From positions 310,001-374,000 of the forward strand of contig NZ_JAJPWV010000003.1 of the NCBI RefSeq assembly GCF_021215455.1: 64,000 bases of DNA. Reading direction: 5' to 3'. The notes beneath the pieces are model-generated. The model saw nothing but the letters and a program-made list of their open reading frames with translations, did no database searches and had not been told where the DNA came from. Position 1 is the first letter of the stretch, and every line of letters begins with the position of its first letter. Source of the stretch: Mucilaginibacter roseus (GTDB lineage: Bacteria > Bacteroidota > Bacteroidia > Sphingobacteriales > Sphingobacteriaceae). A program made the translations under genes and the position numbers. This document shows positions 53,531-61,426 of the stretch, one piece after another.

Positions 53531-55060
53531 ATGAAAAAAGACTTAAGAAAATATATTATACTGATCATAGCCTGTTCAATGGGTTTACAGGCATGCGATA
53601 AGAATTTTGAGGAGATGAATACCAACCCAAACACATCGCCAAACCCAACCCCGGCGTTCATCTTTACAAAATCGTTATTGGATGGTACCGGCGATGTGCT
53701 CAACCTGCTGCAAGGCACTATGCAATATACCACCAGCTATAATGATGTGGCCGGTTTTGGCGCCAAGTATGTGTTGAGCCAAAGCCAGCAATCGTGGCCG
53801 GTGTTCAACAATGCCTATCCTCGTGAAATAAACGAGATCTTGCAGGTTATAGGTGAAGTAAAGAATGACGCGACGCTATCAAACCAGCTACAGTGCGCAC
53901 GCATTTGGCGGGTATATTGCTTTAGCCGGATAACCGACCTATATGGCGATGTGCCTTACAGCGAGGCAGGCAAGGCTTTTACCGATGGCATATTTAAACC
54001 TAAGTACGACAGGCAGCAGGACATTTATGCCGACATGCTGAAGGAATTAGACGAAGCCGCCACAGCGATAACTACTACCGGGACCACCTTTGGCGCTGCC
54101 GACCTGATTTACAACGGTGATATGGCCAGATGGAAAAAATTCTCTTATTCGCTGATGTTACGCCTGGCCATGCGCATGACCAAGGTTGACGTTGCCGCTG
54201 CCGAAACATGGGCTAAAAAAGCCATTGCAGGAGGTATCATCATTGAGGATGTGGACGTAGCCAAAGTGAACGGCTATGTATCAACCGGGCAGGATATCAA
54301 TAAAAATCCGTTCGCGTTGAATTTGTATAACTCCGACTACATCGCCGCAAATGGCAACAGTAACCCGGAGGGCGGCAAGTTCCAGGATGTTTTTATCAAT
54401 TTTTTGAAAACGAATAACGATCCGCGTTTGCCTGTACTATCCGTAGTTTGGGTGGATGGCAAGCCGAATAGTAGCGTTGCAATACAAAAAGGGATGTCGG
54501 CCATGCTGGGCACCAAGCCTGCTGATTTTGTAACATACTCGGAGCCTAATCCGGCAACTATACTGCAACGCAATACACCTTATTTATTACTTACCAATGC
54601 CGAAACGAATTTTTTATTAGCTGAAGCCGCCTTGCGCGGCTGGTATACCGGCGCATCGGCCAGTGATACCTATGAGGATGGTATAAGCGCGGCCATGAGG
54701 CAATGGGCACAATTTGGCACGGGCGGCGGTGTTATATCAACAGAGCAGATAAACACCTATATCAGCAACCACGAGCTAAATACCGGTGCGGGCATCGAAG
54801 CGCAGTTAGAGCAGATCTACACCCAGTTTTGGGTGGGCGTATATCCTAACGCTACCGAAACATGGAATACTTACAGGCGTACCGGCTACCCTAAGCTTAC
54901 CCCTAATAACTATGTGGGCAATGCAACGGGCGGTAAAATATTCAGGCGATTTTTATACCCGGCAACGGAGCAGAACTTAAACGGCGAAAACTACCGTGCG
55001 GCGATAGCCCGTCAGGGCCCGGATGAGTTTCTGACCCGTATGTGGTGGGATCGCCCATAA
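53531..55060 (+). CDS. SusD-like (SusD-2 type) nutrient-binding lipoprotein
   Basis: 509 residues. Lipoprotein signal ends MGLQAC (Cys 22). It fits the shorter SusD-like_2 group: MNTNPNTSPNPTPAFIF, CARIWRVYCFSRITDLYGDVPY, FSYSLMLRLAMRMTKVD, NFLLAEAALRGWYTGAS and WVGVYPNATETWNTYRRTGYP. Such members are often linked to STN-type SusC proteins and small-molecule or peptide substrates more than to long polysaccharides. It would act on the cell surface with the SusC at 50070. A strong hairpin follows at 55092-55132. Confidence 0.93.
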   Translation: MKKDLRKYIILIIACSMGLQACDKNFEEMNTNPNTSPNPTPAFIFTKSLLDGTGDVLNLLQGTMQYTTSYNDVAGFGAKYVLSQSQQSWPVFNNAYPREINEILQVIGEVKNDATLSNQLQCARIWRVYCFSRITDLYGDVPYSEAGKAFTDGIFKPKYDRQQDIYADMLKELDEAATAITTTGTTFGAADLIYNGDMARWKKFSYSLMLRLAMRMTKVDVAAAETWAKKAIAGGIIIEDVDVAKVNGYVSTGQDINKNPFALNLYNSDYIAANGNSNPEGGKFQDVFINFLKTNNDPRLPVLSVVWVDGKPNSSVAIQKGMSAMLGTKPADFVTYSEPNPATILQRNTPYLLLTNAETNFLLAEAALRGWYTGASASDTYEDGISAAMRQWAQFGTGGGVISTEQINTYISNHELNTGAGIEAQLEQIYTQFWVGVYPNATETWNTYRRTGYPKLTPNNYVGNATGGKIFRRFLYPATEQNLNGENYRAAIARQGPDEFLTRMWWDRP

Positions 55061-55091
55061 AGAAGAAAAAGAATTTGGTTAGTTAAGTGGC

Positions 55092-55132
55092 GAATAGCCC
55101 CGCCGGTTTAATGATTTGCCGGCGGACTATTC
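55092..55132 (+). promoter_or_regulatory. Strong hairpin between SusD and the enzyme genes
   Basis: GAATAG, two unpaired C, CCGCCGG (55092-55106), a loop, then CCGGCGG, one unpaired A, CTATTC (55119-55132). It is followed by ATTCTTTA without a clear T-tract. It may partly terminate or shield the SusCD message, giving less enzyme than transporter. Confidence 0.55.
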
Positions 55133-55183
55133 ATTCTTTAACTTAGTCATATTCAACATAAAGGAAAAACAAAAATTACTACA

Positions 55184-55642
55184 ATGGAAAGAAGATCGAT
55201 CGTAAAAAAAATGTTGGCATCAGTAGCCGGGTTATCTGTTTTTGGCCTGGCTAAGGCTGCTCCTGCACAGGCAGCCGAGGAAAAGGAAGTGAACAACGTT
55301 ACCATGCAGGATGATGTGCCGCTGTTTTCAGGCTCGACCAAATTGGGCAACATGATCTTTATAGCAGGCAAAGGTGCGCACACTGCACCGTTTGAAATTA
55401 AGGCCCATACCGAGATCGTGCTGAAAGAGCTTGAGCAGGAGCTTAAAAAGGCAGGTTCATCAATGGAAAAGGTACTGAAGGTGAATGTTTACCTGAACGA
55501 TATTGCCGACTATAAAGGCATGAACGAGGTGTACAAAGGCCGCTTTGGTAAAAAACCTCCGGTGCGTACCACGGTAGCTGTTGCCAAAGGCGGCGTACCC
55601 GGCGATTCGCTGGTTGAGATGGATTGCATTGCCTACATCTGA
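55184..55642 (+). CDS. Exported RidA-family enamine/imine deaminase
   Basis: 152 residues. The N-terminus MERRSIVKKMLASVAGL is a Tat-like signal (Arg-Arg, then Ile-Val-Lys-Lys) and leads to APAQAAEE. The RidA fold follows from about 40 with GNMIFIAGKGAH and EIKAHTEIVLKELEQELKKAG, and the key segment KPPVRTTVAVAK keeps the catalytic Arg (in contrast to the RidA-like lipoprotein at 27296) and VEMDCIAYI keeps the Glu. RidA hydrolyses the reactive enamines and imines released by PLP lyases. An exported version is unusual. It is the first of four exported enzymes, and the PLP gene follows 29 bases later. Confidence 0.9.
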   Translation: MERRSIVKKMLASVAGLSVFGLAKAAPAQAAEEKEVNNVTMQDDVPLFSGSTKLGNMIFIAGKGAHTAPFEIKAHTEIVLKELEQELKKAGSSMEKVLKVNVYLNDIADYKGMNEVYKGRFGKKPPVRTTVAVAKGGVPGDSLVEMDCIAYI

Positions 55643-55671
55643 TCGGATAAAACCACCATTAAACTTTGATA

Positions 55672-56883
55672 ATGAAACGTAGAAACGTTATAAAAAGCCT
55701 GTCAATGCTCCCCTTTGCGGGGGCGCTGACAGCAAAGGCAGCGAGCGCGGTTACACCCGAAGCGGCGCCTGCGCCTAAACGCGATTTTTTTAAGGAACTT
55801 GGCGTTACCCCGGTGATCAACGCATCGGTTACCATGACCTTTCTTTCCGGCTCGCTGATGCTGCCGGAGGTACTGGAGGCCATCAATTCCACCTCGCATG
55901 ATTTTGCCAACCTGTATGAATTGCAGGATAAGGTAGGTGCCAAAATTGCCGAGATGCTACACTGCGAAGCGGCCATGGTAACCTCAGGCGCGGCATGTGC
56001 TATGGTTTTGGGTACGGCGGCCTGCATCACAGGTACCGATGAGCAAAAGATAAAAATGCTGCCTAACCTGCCAGGCCAACGCCCCGAAGTAATCATGCAA
56101 AAATCGCACAGGTATTTGTTTGACCAGGCGGTGCTTACCACCGGCGCAAAGATTATCGAAGTTGAGGGTGCTGCCGCCATGGCTGCCGCTATCAACAGCA
56201 ATACGGTTATGGCCTTGTTCTTCAATGCTGCGGGTAAAAGCAGCATTACGCATGAAGAATTTTTAAAGGTGGCCAAGGCTAAAAACATCCCTACCTTTTT
56301 GGATGCCGCAGCCGATGTGCCGCCGGTTGAAAATCTGTTCAAATTCCAGAAGATGGGCTTTGACCTGGTAACCTTCTCGGGCGGTAAAATGATCCGCGGG
56401 CCGCAAAGCGCCGGGCTGTTGTTTGGCCGCAAGGATCTGATAGCCGCGGCGCGGCTGAACCATAGTCCGCATGAGGCGCCGATTGGCAGGCCAATGAAGG
56501 TTAATAAAGAAGAAATGTTTGGCATGTATGCCGCGCTGAAGGCCTATTTAGAGCGCGACCATAAAAAGGAATGGGCCGACTGGGAACAGCGTACCAAAAC
56601 CATCGGCGCTAAACTGGAAACCGTACCAACGGTTAAAACCCGCATGGTGGTTGATCCGGGACCAGCGAATGCCTTCCCGAGCTTGTTTGTGAACTGGGAT
56701 CAGGCTAAAATAAAAACCACCCCCAAACAGGTGGTCGCGACATTAAAAAGCGGCACACCAAGCATTGTTGCCAATGAGCGGGACGACTCGCTGATTGTGG
56801 GTGTAGTACTGCTGCGTACGGATCAGATTGATGTGGTGGCTAACAGGGTTAAAGCTATTTTACAAAAGGCTGCATCAGCCTAA
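55672..56883 (+). CDS. Exported SelA-like PLP enzyme (EF_0838/D-glucosaminate ammonia-lyase-like)
   Basis: The longer frame starts with TTG at 55666; ATG 55672 gives 403 residues. The start MKRRNVIKSLSMLPFAG is a Tat-like signal (RRNVIK), consistent with a folded cofactor protein being exported. The body has the aspartate-aminotransferase fold of SelA-like enzymes: LDAAADVPP with the PLP-nitrogen Asp 211, and FSGGKMIRGPQSAG with the Schiff-base Lys 239. Relatives include the EF_0838 type and D-glucosaminate-6-phosphate ammonia-lyase, which eliminate ammonia to give a 2-keto-3-deoxy product. The active lysine is present; the substrate is not known. It lies between RidA and the amidohydrolase. 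Confidence 0.88.
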   Translation: MKRRNVIKSLSMLPFAGALTAKAASAVTPEAAPAPKRDFFKELGVTPVINASVTMTFLSGSLMLPEVLEAINSTSHDFANLYELQDKVGAKIAEMLHCEAAMVTSGAACAMVLGTAACITGTDEQKIKMLPNLPGQRPEVIMQKSHRYLFDQAVLTTGAKIIEVEGAAAMAAAINSNTVMALFFNAAGKSSITHEEFLKVAKAKNIPTFLDAAADVPPVENLFKFQKMGFDLVTFSGGKMIRGPQSAGLLFGRKDLIAAARLNHSPHEAPIGRPMKVNKEEMFGMYAALKAYLERDHKKEWADWEQRTKTIGAKLETVPTVKTRMVVDPGPANAFPSLFVNWDQAKIKTTPKQVVATLKSGTPSIVANERDDSLIVGVVLLRTDQIDVVANRVKAILQKAASA

Positions 56884-56924
56884 AGCGGGCATTTTGCGGA
56901 GTTGCATATTTGATACATTATACC

Positions 56925-58163
56925 ATGAAAAAGATACTCGTTTTAATACTGGCGGCACTATGTTTGGGCAATGCTGCATCGGCGCAAACCTACAGCATAT
57001 TGATAAAGGGCGGCCACGTAATCGACCCAAAGAATAATATTGATGAGGTGATGGATGTAGCCATTTCCGAAGGTAAAATAGCTAAGGTGGCTAAAAACAT
57101 CAGCGGCACGGCCAAACAAACGGTTGATGCCAAAGGCCTTTACGTTACACCCGGACTGATCGATATTCACTCTCATAATTTTTTTGGCACCGCGCCCGAT
57201 CATCAGTATGAGAACGGCAACCTCGCCCTGCCCCCGGATGGCTTTACTTTTCGCAACGGGGTAACTACCGTGGTTGATGCAGGCAGCTCGGGCTGGCGTA
57301 CTTTTACTACGTTTAAGGAACAAACCATTGATCAATCGCAAACCCGGGTGCTGGCGTTTTTAAATATTGTTGGTGAGGGTATGCGCGGTGGGTATGAGCA
57401 GAACCTGAACGATATGGACACCCGTATGTCGGCATTGATGGCTAAACGGTTTAAAAACTACATTGTAGGGTTTAAAGTGGCGCATTACGAGGGGCACGAG
57501 TGGGCACCGGTTGACCGTGCCGTTGCCGCGGGCAAAGAGGCGGGCGATATTCCGGTGATGATTGATTTTGGCGGAAGCCAGCCACCATTGCCTATTGAAG
57601 AATTGTTTATGCAGCACCTGCGCCCGGGCGATATTTTTACCCATTGCTTTGCACAGATAAACGGCCGGGAATATATTGTGGATCAGCAAACGCAAAAAGT
57701 TAAACCCTTTGTGTGGGACGCCCGCAAGCGCGGAATCTTTTTTGATGTAGGTTATGGCGGCATTAGCTTCGCTTTTTCGCAGGCCATACCAGCAGCAAAA
57801 GAAGGATTTTTCCCGAATTCCATCAGTACCGATATACACACCGGCAGCATGAACAATGCTATGAAGGATATGCTTACCACCATGTCGAAATTTCTGGCTT
57901 TGGGTATGGATCTGAAAAGCGTGATCAAAGCTTCAACCTCGAACCCGGCAATGGAAATTAAGCATGAAGAATTGGGTAACCTAAGCGTAGGCGCGGATGC
58001 TGATGTAGCGGTGTTAAACATACGCAAGGGAAAATTTGGCCTGTTTGATTACACCGGCCGCAAGATTGAAACGGATAAAAAACTGGAATGTGAACTGACT
58101 GTACGTGCTGGTAAAATAGTGTATGATCTGAATGGCATTGCCAATCCCGTCACTATCCGTTAA
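56925..58163 (+). CDS. Exported amidohydrolase-superfamily deacylase (cog3964, EF_0837-like)
   Basis: The longer frame starts with TTG at 56910; ATG 56925 gives 412 residues. The signal peptide ends near NAASAQ (residue 21). The metal site is complete: DIHSH with His 82 and His 84, the carbamylated Lys candidate Lys 184 (VGFKVAHYEG), His 240 (IFTHCF) and the catalytic Asp 303 in SISTDIHTGS. In annotated genomes this group (EF_0837/Atu3266) is often called dihydroorotase, but family members deacylate small hydroxy acids such as acetyl-mandelate, and occur next to SelA-like PLP enzymes. It would remove an acyl group from the imported compound. RraA follows 23 bases later. Confidence 0.9.
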   Translation: MKKILVLILAALCLGNAASAQTYSILIKGGHVIDPKNNIDEVMDVAISEGKIAKVAKNISGTAKQTVDAKGLYVTPGLIDIHSHNFFGTAPDHQYENGNLALPPDGFTFRNGVTTVVDAGSSGWRTFTTFKEQTIDQSQTRVLAFLNIVGEGMRGGYEQNLNDMDTRMSALMAKRFKNYIVGFKVAHYEGHEWAPVDRAVAAGKEAGDIPVMIDFGGSQPPLPIEELFMQHLRPGDIFTHCFAQINGREYIVDQQTQKVKPFVWDARKRGIFFDVGYGGISFAFSQAIPAAKEGFFPNSISTDIHTGSMNNAMKDMLTTMSKFLALGMDLKSVIKASTSNPAMEIKHEELGNLSVGADADVAVLNIRKGKFGLFDYTGRKIETDKKLECELTVRAGKIVYDLNGIANPVTIR

Positions 58164-58186
58164 TTTGTTAGCTGAAGTTTATTTAT

Positions 58187-59110
58187 ATGAGATTTAAAAA
58201 GATCACTATTGGCTTAAGTGTATTATTAGGATGGTTTGCTGATGCCAATGCCCAAACCATTACCCGCGATGAACTAATATTTTACACCTCGGAATGGGAA
58301 GGCGAACGCTTTAAAGATGGTCGCCCCAAGATACCTGACGCGCTGGTAGAACGTGCCAAAAACATAGGTATTGAAGAAGCCTGGACAGTCTTACGTAACG
58401 AGGGTTACAACAACCAGTTTGAGCGTGGCTGGAAAACCGTGAACGACAAACCGGTTGTTGGCCGTGCGGTAACCGCCATGTTTATGCCAACGCGCCCTGA
58501 TATTGAAAAGAACATCAAAGAACGCGGCAATAAGCAAGGCCGAAAGGGCAACACCAACGCCTGGCCAATTGACGTACTTACCACCGGCGATGTGTACGTG
58601 GCCGATGGCTTTGGCAAAGTGAAAGACGGCACCCTGATTGGCGATAACCTGGGCAACTCCATCTTTAAAAAATCGAGTAACGGGGTTATTTTTGATGGTG
58701 GTGCCCGTGATTTGCAAGGTCTTGCCAAAATAGATGGTTTTAACGCTTTTGTGCGCGATTTTGATCCCTCTTATCTGGCCGAGTCGGTTTTGATGGGGTT
58801 GAACACGCCTATCCGCATTGGGCAGGCCATTGTGTTGCCCGGCGACCTGGTGATCTCAGAAAGGGAAGGGGTATTGTTCATCCCGGCTCATCTGGCCGAA
58901 AAGGTGATCATTACCGCTGAATTTATCGGCTTGCGCGATAAGTTTGGACAGGAGATGCTGAAAGCCGGCACCTATACCACCGGCGAAATCGATAGCCAAT
59001 GGACACCACAAATAAAAGACGCCTTCATTAAATGGCTCGATAAACATCCCGAAGAAATGAAAATGACCCGCGCACAGTTAGACCAATTTATGGAGAAGCG
59101 TACTTGGTAA
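58187..59110 (+). CDS. Exported RraA/HMG-aldolase-like protein
   Basis: 307 residues, longer than the 160-230 usual for the family because of a signal peptide (ending near ADANAQ, residue 23) and an extra N-terminal helical segment. The RraA core is clear: IGDNLGNSIFKKS with Gly 152 region, then VIFDGGARDLQG with Arg 174 and Asp 175, which are the metal/substrate residues of class II pyruvate aldolases such as HMG aldolase. Such enzymes cleave 4-hydroxy-2-oxo acids to pyruvate and a second product. As the last gene of the enzyme group it could split the keto acid made by the PLP lyase and RidA. A terminator follows at 59139. Confidence 0.88.
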   Translation: MRFKKITIGLSVLLGWFADANAQTITRDELIFYTSEWEGERFKDGRPKIPDALVERAKNIGIEEAWTVLRNEGYNNQFERGWKTVNDKPVVGRAVTAMFMPTRPDIEKNIKERGNKQGRKGNTNAWPIDVLTTGDVYVADGFGKVKDGTLIGDNLGNSIFKKSSNGVIFDGGARDLQGLAKIDGFNAFVRDFDPSYLAESVLMGLNTPIRIGQAIVLPGDLVISEREGVLFIPAHLAEKVIITAEFIGLRDKFGQEMLKAGTYTTGEIDSQWTPQIKDAFIKWLDKHPEEMKMTRAQLDQFMEKRTW

Positions 59111-59138
59111 TTTGAAAAGAAATTATCAAAGCCCCGTT

Positions 59139-59167
59139 AGCCCCGTTGTTAAGCAACGGGGCTTTGT
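59139..59167 (+). terminator. Terminator of the SusCD-enzyme operon
   Basis: Perfect 10-bp stem AGCCCCGTTG (59139-59148) with CAACGGGGCT (59154-59163), loop TTAAG, followed by TTGTTGTTTA. Confidence 0.9.
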
Positions 59168-59199
59168 TGTTTAAAACGGATCTGAAAAAAATAAAAAAA

Positions 59200-59231
59200 T
59201 TTGCGCAAGCATTTAATTGCGCATATATTTG
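59200..59231 (+). promoter_or_regulatory. Promoter of the ArsR operon
   Basis: TTTG at 59200-59203, exactly 20 bases, then TATATTTG at 59224-59231: a full match to TTTG-N20-TAnnTTTG. Transcription should begin near 59238, about 17 bases before the ATG at 59255. Confidence 0.7.
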
Positions 59232-59247
59232 CAAGCAAATACTTGCA
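59203..59247 (+). promoter_or_regulatory. Two inverted repeats, candidate ArsR operators
   Basis: GCGCAA-N8-TTGCGC at 59203-59222 lies between the -33 and -7 boxes; TGCAAG-CAAATA-CTTGCA at 59230-59247 overlaps the -7 end and the start site. Both have the length and symmetry expected for a dimeric ArsR repressor, and their position implies autoregulation. Confidence 0.6.
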
Positions 59248-59254
59248 TATTATT

Positions 59255-59587
59255 ATGGATGCCAGACGTGATGTTTTCCAGGCTATTGCCGACCCTACCC
59301 GCCGTGCCATTTTAGGCATGGTGGCTAATCAACCCCAAAATGTAAATGCCCTTGCCGAAAAGTTTGACGTGAGCAGACAAGCGGTATCATTACATGTTAA
59401 AATACTGCACGAATGCGGCTTGCTTACCATCAGGCAACAGGGACGCGAACGTTACTGCGAAGGCCGGTTTGATAAGCTAAGCGAAGTGGCCGAATGGATA
59501 GAACAATACCGCAAATTTTGGAATAGCAGGCTTGATTCGCTCGAACAATATCTTAACCAAATACAAACTAAAACCGATAAACCATGA
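59255..59587 (+). CDS. ArsR-family transcriptional repressor
   Basis: I choose ATG 59255 (MDARRDVFQAIADPTRRAIL); the longer frame starts with TTG at 59201 inside the promoter. 110 residues. The winged helix-turn-helix has NALAEKFDVSRQAVSLHVKIL and a C-terminal helix. The metal-binding Cys box of ArsR/SmtB is absent, so it is the metal-independent AHSA1-linked group. It overlaps the SRPBCC gene by ATGA and controls the operon through the operators at 59203-59247. Confidence 0.93.
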   Translation: MDARRDVFQAIADPTRRAILGMVANQPQNVNALAEKFDVSRQAVSLHVKILHECGLLTIRQQGRERYCEGRFDKLSEVAEWIEQYRKFWNSRLDSLEQYLNQIQTKTDKP

Positions 59588-60081
59588 CACAAACTACAAA
59601 TCAGTCACTTGTATTAAGGCGTACGCTCAACGCGCCTATCCAGCTGGTATTCAAAGCCTGGACAGACCGGGAAGCACTCGCCCAATGGTGGGGGCCGCAA
59701 GGCTCAACCGTAACGGTTAAGGAATTTAACCTTACACCGGGAGGCTTGTTCCATTACCATTTAAATTCGCAGCATGGCGAGATGTGGGGATTGTTCAAAT
59801 TCAGTGAGATAGATGAACCGGGCAAGCTGGTGTTTGTAAGCTCATTTTCTGACGAGGATGGCAACCTTACCCGCGGCCCATTCTTCCCAAACTGGCCGTT
59901 GGAGATACTGAATATACTCACGCTTGAAGAATCGGACGGCAAAACCTTACTTACCCTAACCGCTGAGCCCATTAACGCTACTGATGATGAAACGAAAGTA
60001 TTTACTGATTTGCATCCATCTATGCAGCAAGGTTACGCGGGCTCATTTGTTCAGTTGGAAAATTATCTCTCAAAACAATAG
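59584..60081 (+). CDS. SRPBCC-domain protein (AHSA1-like)
   Basis: 165 residues of a single SRPBCC fold with the typical RTLNAPIQLVFKAWTDREAL, AQWWGPQGSTVTV and the C-terminal helix SMQQGYAGSFVQLENYL. This group (activator of Hsp90 ATPase-like) binds hydrophobic ligands, and is often encoded with ArsR repressors as a sensor/effector set. It overlaps the ArsR gene by 4 bases. Ligand unknown. Confidence 0.92.
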   Translation: MTQTTNQSLVLRRTLNAPIQLVFKAWTDREALAQWWGPQGSTVTVKEFNLTPGGLFHYHLNSQHGEMWGLFKFSEIDEPGKLVFVSSFSDEDGNLTRGPFFPNWPLEILNILTLEESDGKTLLTLTAEPINATDDETKVFTDLHPSMQQGYAGSFVQLENYLSKQ

Positions 60082-60084
60082 ATC

Positions 60085-60975
60085 ATGCAAAACGAGAAGA
60101 ACACCATTACCAGCATCCGCGAATTTAATTATCAACGCGAGCAGGTATACAATGCCTTCGCCCATCCGGAATACCTGGCGCAATGGTGGGGACCTGATGG
60201 CTTTACCAATACCATCCACACATTTAACCTTAAAACAGGCGGCGACTGGACGCTGACCATGCACAGCCCCGATGGACAGGACTTTTATAACGTGAGCAAG
60301 TTTGAGCAAGTAATAGCGCCTGAGCTTATCGTGTATAAGCACCTTGACCCGGTACACGTATTTACAGGTTCGCTGACGTTCGGATATTCATCAGGTAAAA
60401 CCAAAGTTGTATTTACAATGGCTTTTGAAAGCGATGAAGAATACAACAAGGTAAAAGATTTTGTTAAACCCGCCAACGAGCAGAATTTTGACCGGCTGGA
60501 AAAGGTGTTAAGCACCATGCCTGCCAACCGCGAGCTGATTTTTAGCCGATTGCTGAATGCTCCACGTGAACTGGTTTTTGACGTTTGGACAAAACCAGAA
60601 CACATCATTAACTGGTGGGGGCCAAATGGCTTTACCAATACCATTGACTATATGGATGCCCGTGAAGGCGGTAGCTGGAAATACATGATGCACGGGCCCG
60701 ACGGGCGAGACTATCCTAACTTTATAAAATATATTGAAGTAGTAAAGCCCGAAAAAATCCGCTACCTTCATGGTGAGCATGAGGGAGATAACGGCCAGTT
60801 TGAGGGATCCGTAACTTTAGAGGAGGCAGGCATTAACCAAACCCGCCTTACCATGCGCCTGCTGTTCCACAGTGCAGAAGAGCTTGAATATGTGGTACGT
60901 GAATTTGGCGCTGCTGATGGTGGTAACCAAACATTGAACAAATTAACCAATTACATAAATCAACTTATATCATGA
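60085..60975 (+). CDS. Double-SRPBCC protein (two AHSA1-like domains)
   Basis: 296 residues made of two tandem AHSA1-like domains, about 1-150 and 150-296. Each has EFNYQREQVYNAFAHPEYLAQ/RLLNAPRELVFDVWTKPEH followed by WWGPDGFTNTIHTF/WWGPNGFTNTIDYM and a C-terminal helix. The first half of the second unit is nearly a copy of the first in its core. The gene lies 3 bases after the single-domain one and overlaps DoxX by 4 bases (ATGA). A fusion of two domains in one chain resembles a recent duplication. Confidence 0.9.
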   Translation: MQNEKNTITSIREFNYQREQVYNAFAHPEYLAQWWGPDGFTNTIHTFNLKTGGDWTLTMHSPDGQDFYNVSKFEQVIAPELIVYKHLDPVHVFTGSLTFGYSSGKTKVVFTMAFESDEEYNKVKDFVKPANEQNFDRLEKVLSTMPANRELIFSRLLNAPRELVFDVWTKPEHIINWWGPNGFTNTIDYMDAREGGSWKYMMHGPDGRDYPNFIKYIEVVKPEKIRYLHGEHEGDNGQFEGSVTLEEAGINQTRLTMRLLFHSAEELEYVVREFGAADGGNQTLNKLTNYINQLIS

Positions 60976-61358
60976 AAACAGTGAACATTATTTACTGGAT
61001 ATTTACCATCCTGCTGGTAACATCCATGCTGTTCTCGGCTATTGGCGGCTTTAAGCCCACGCCCGAGGCAAACGCCATGATGAAACATATTGGCTTTGGT
61101 CCGCACGTTTTGCCACTGCTGAGTGTACTCAAGGTTTTAGGTTGCATAGCATTGTTGGTACCCGGTTTTCAGCGCGTGAAAGAATGGGCCTACGCCGGTT
61201 TTACGTTCGATCTGATAGGCGCAGTTTATTCTTTTATTGCAGCCGGCGACCCGCCAATGATGTGGGCACCTATCCTATTAGGCTTTGTATTCATTGTTAT
61301 GTCATACATCTACTGGCATAAAAAGCTAAAGCTGAAAGCCACCCAATCACTCAGGTAG
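60972..61358 (+). CDS. DoxX-family membrane protein
   Basis: 128 residues with four predicted membrane helices (WIFTILLVTSMLFSAIGGF, VLPLLSVLKVLGCIALLVPG, WAYAGFTFDLIGAVYSFIAA, ILLGFVFIVMSYIYW). It fits the DoxX-like family found in thiosulfate oxidation, thiol homeostasis and many unnamed operons. It is the last gene of the ArsR unit, translationally coupled with the SRPBCC gene (ATGA overlap). Its role is unclear. Confidence 0.9.
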   Translation: MKTVNIIYWIFTILLVTSMLFSAIGGFKPTPEANAMMKHIGFGPHVLPLLSVLKVLGCIALLVPGFQRVKEWAYAGFTFDLIGAVYSFIAAGDPPMMWAPILLGFVFIVMSYIYWHKKLKLKATQSLR

Positions 61359-61376
61359 CAAATATTATTATAAAAC

Positions 61377-61409
61377 ACAAAGCCCGCTGACAAAATCAGC
61401 GGGCTTTGT
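61377..61409. terminator. Bidirectional terminator between DoxX and clpC
   Basis: Perfect 14-bp stem ACAAAGCCCGCTGA (61377-61390) with its complement at 61396-61409, loop CAAAA. It serves the convergent DoxX and clpC genes. Confidence 0.88.
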
Positions 61410-61426
61410 ATTATGTGCGTTGAACC

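Noticed and set aside
55659..56525. 288-codon open frame on the minus strand inside the PLP gene
   Set aside because: Antisense to a gene with intact catalytic motifs; composition is that of a shadow frame.
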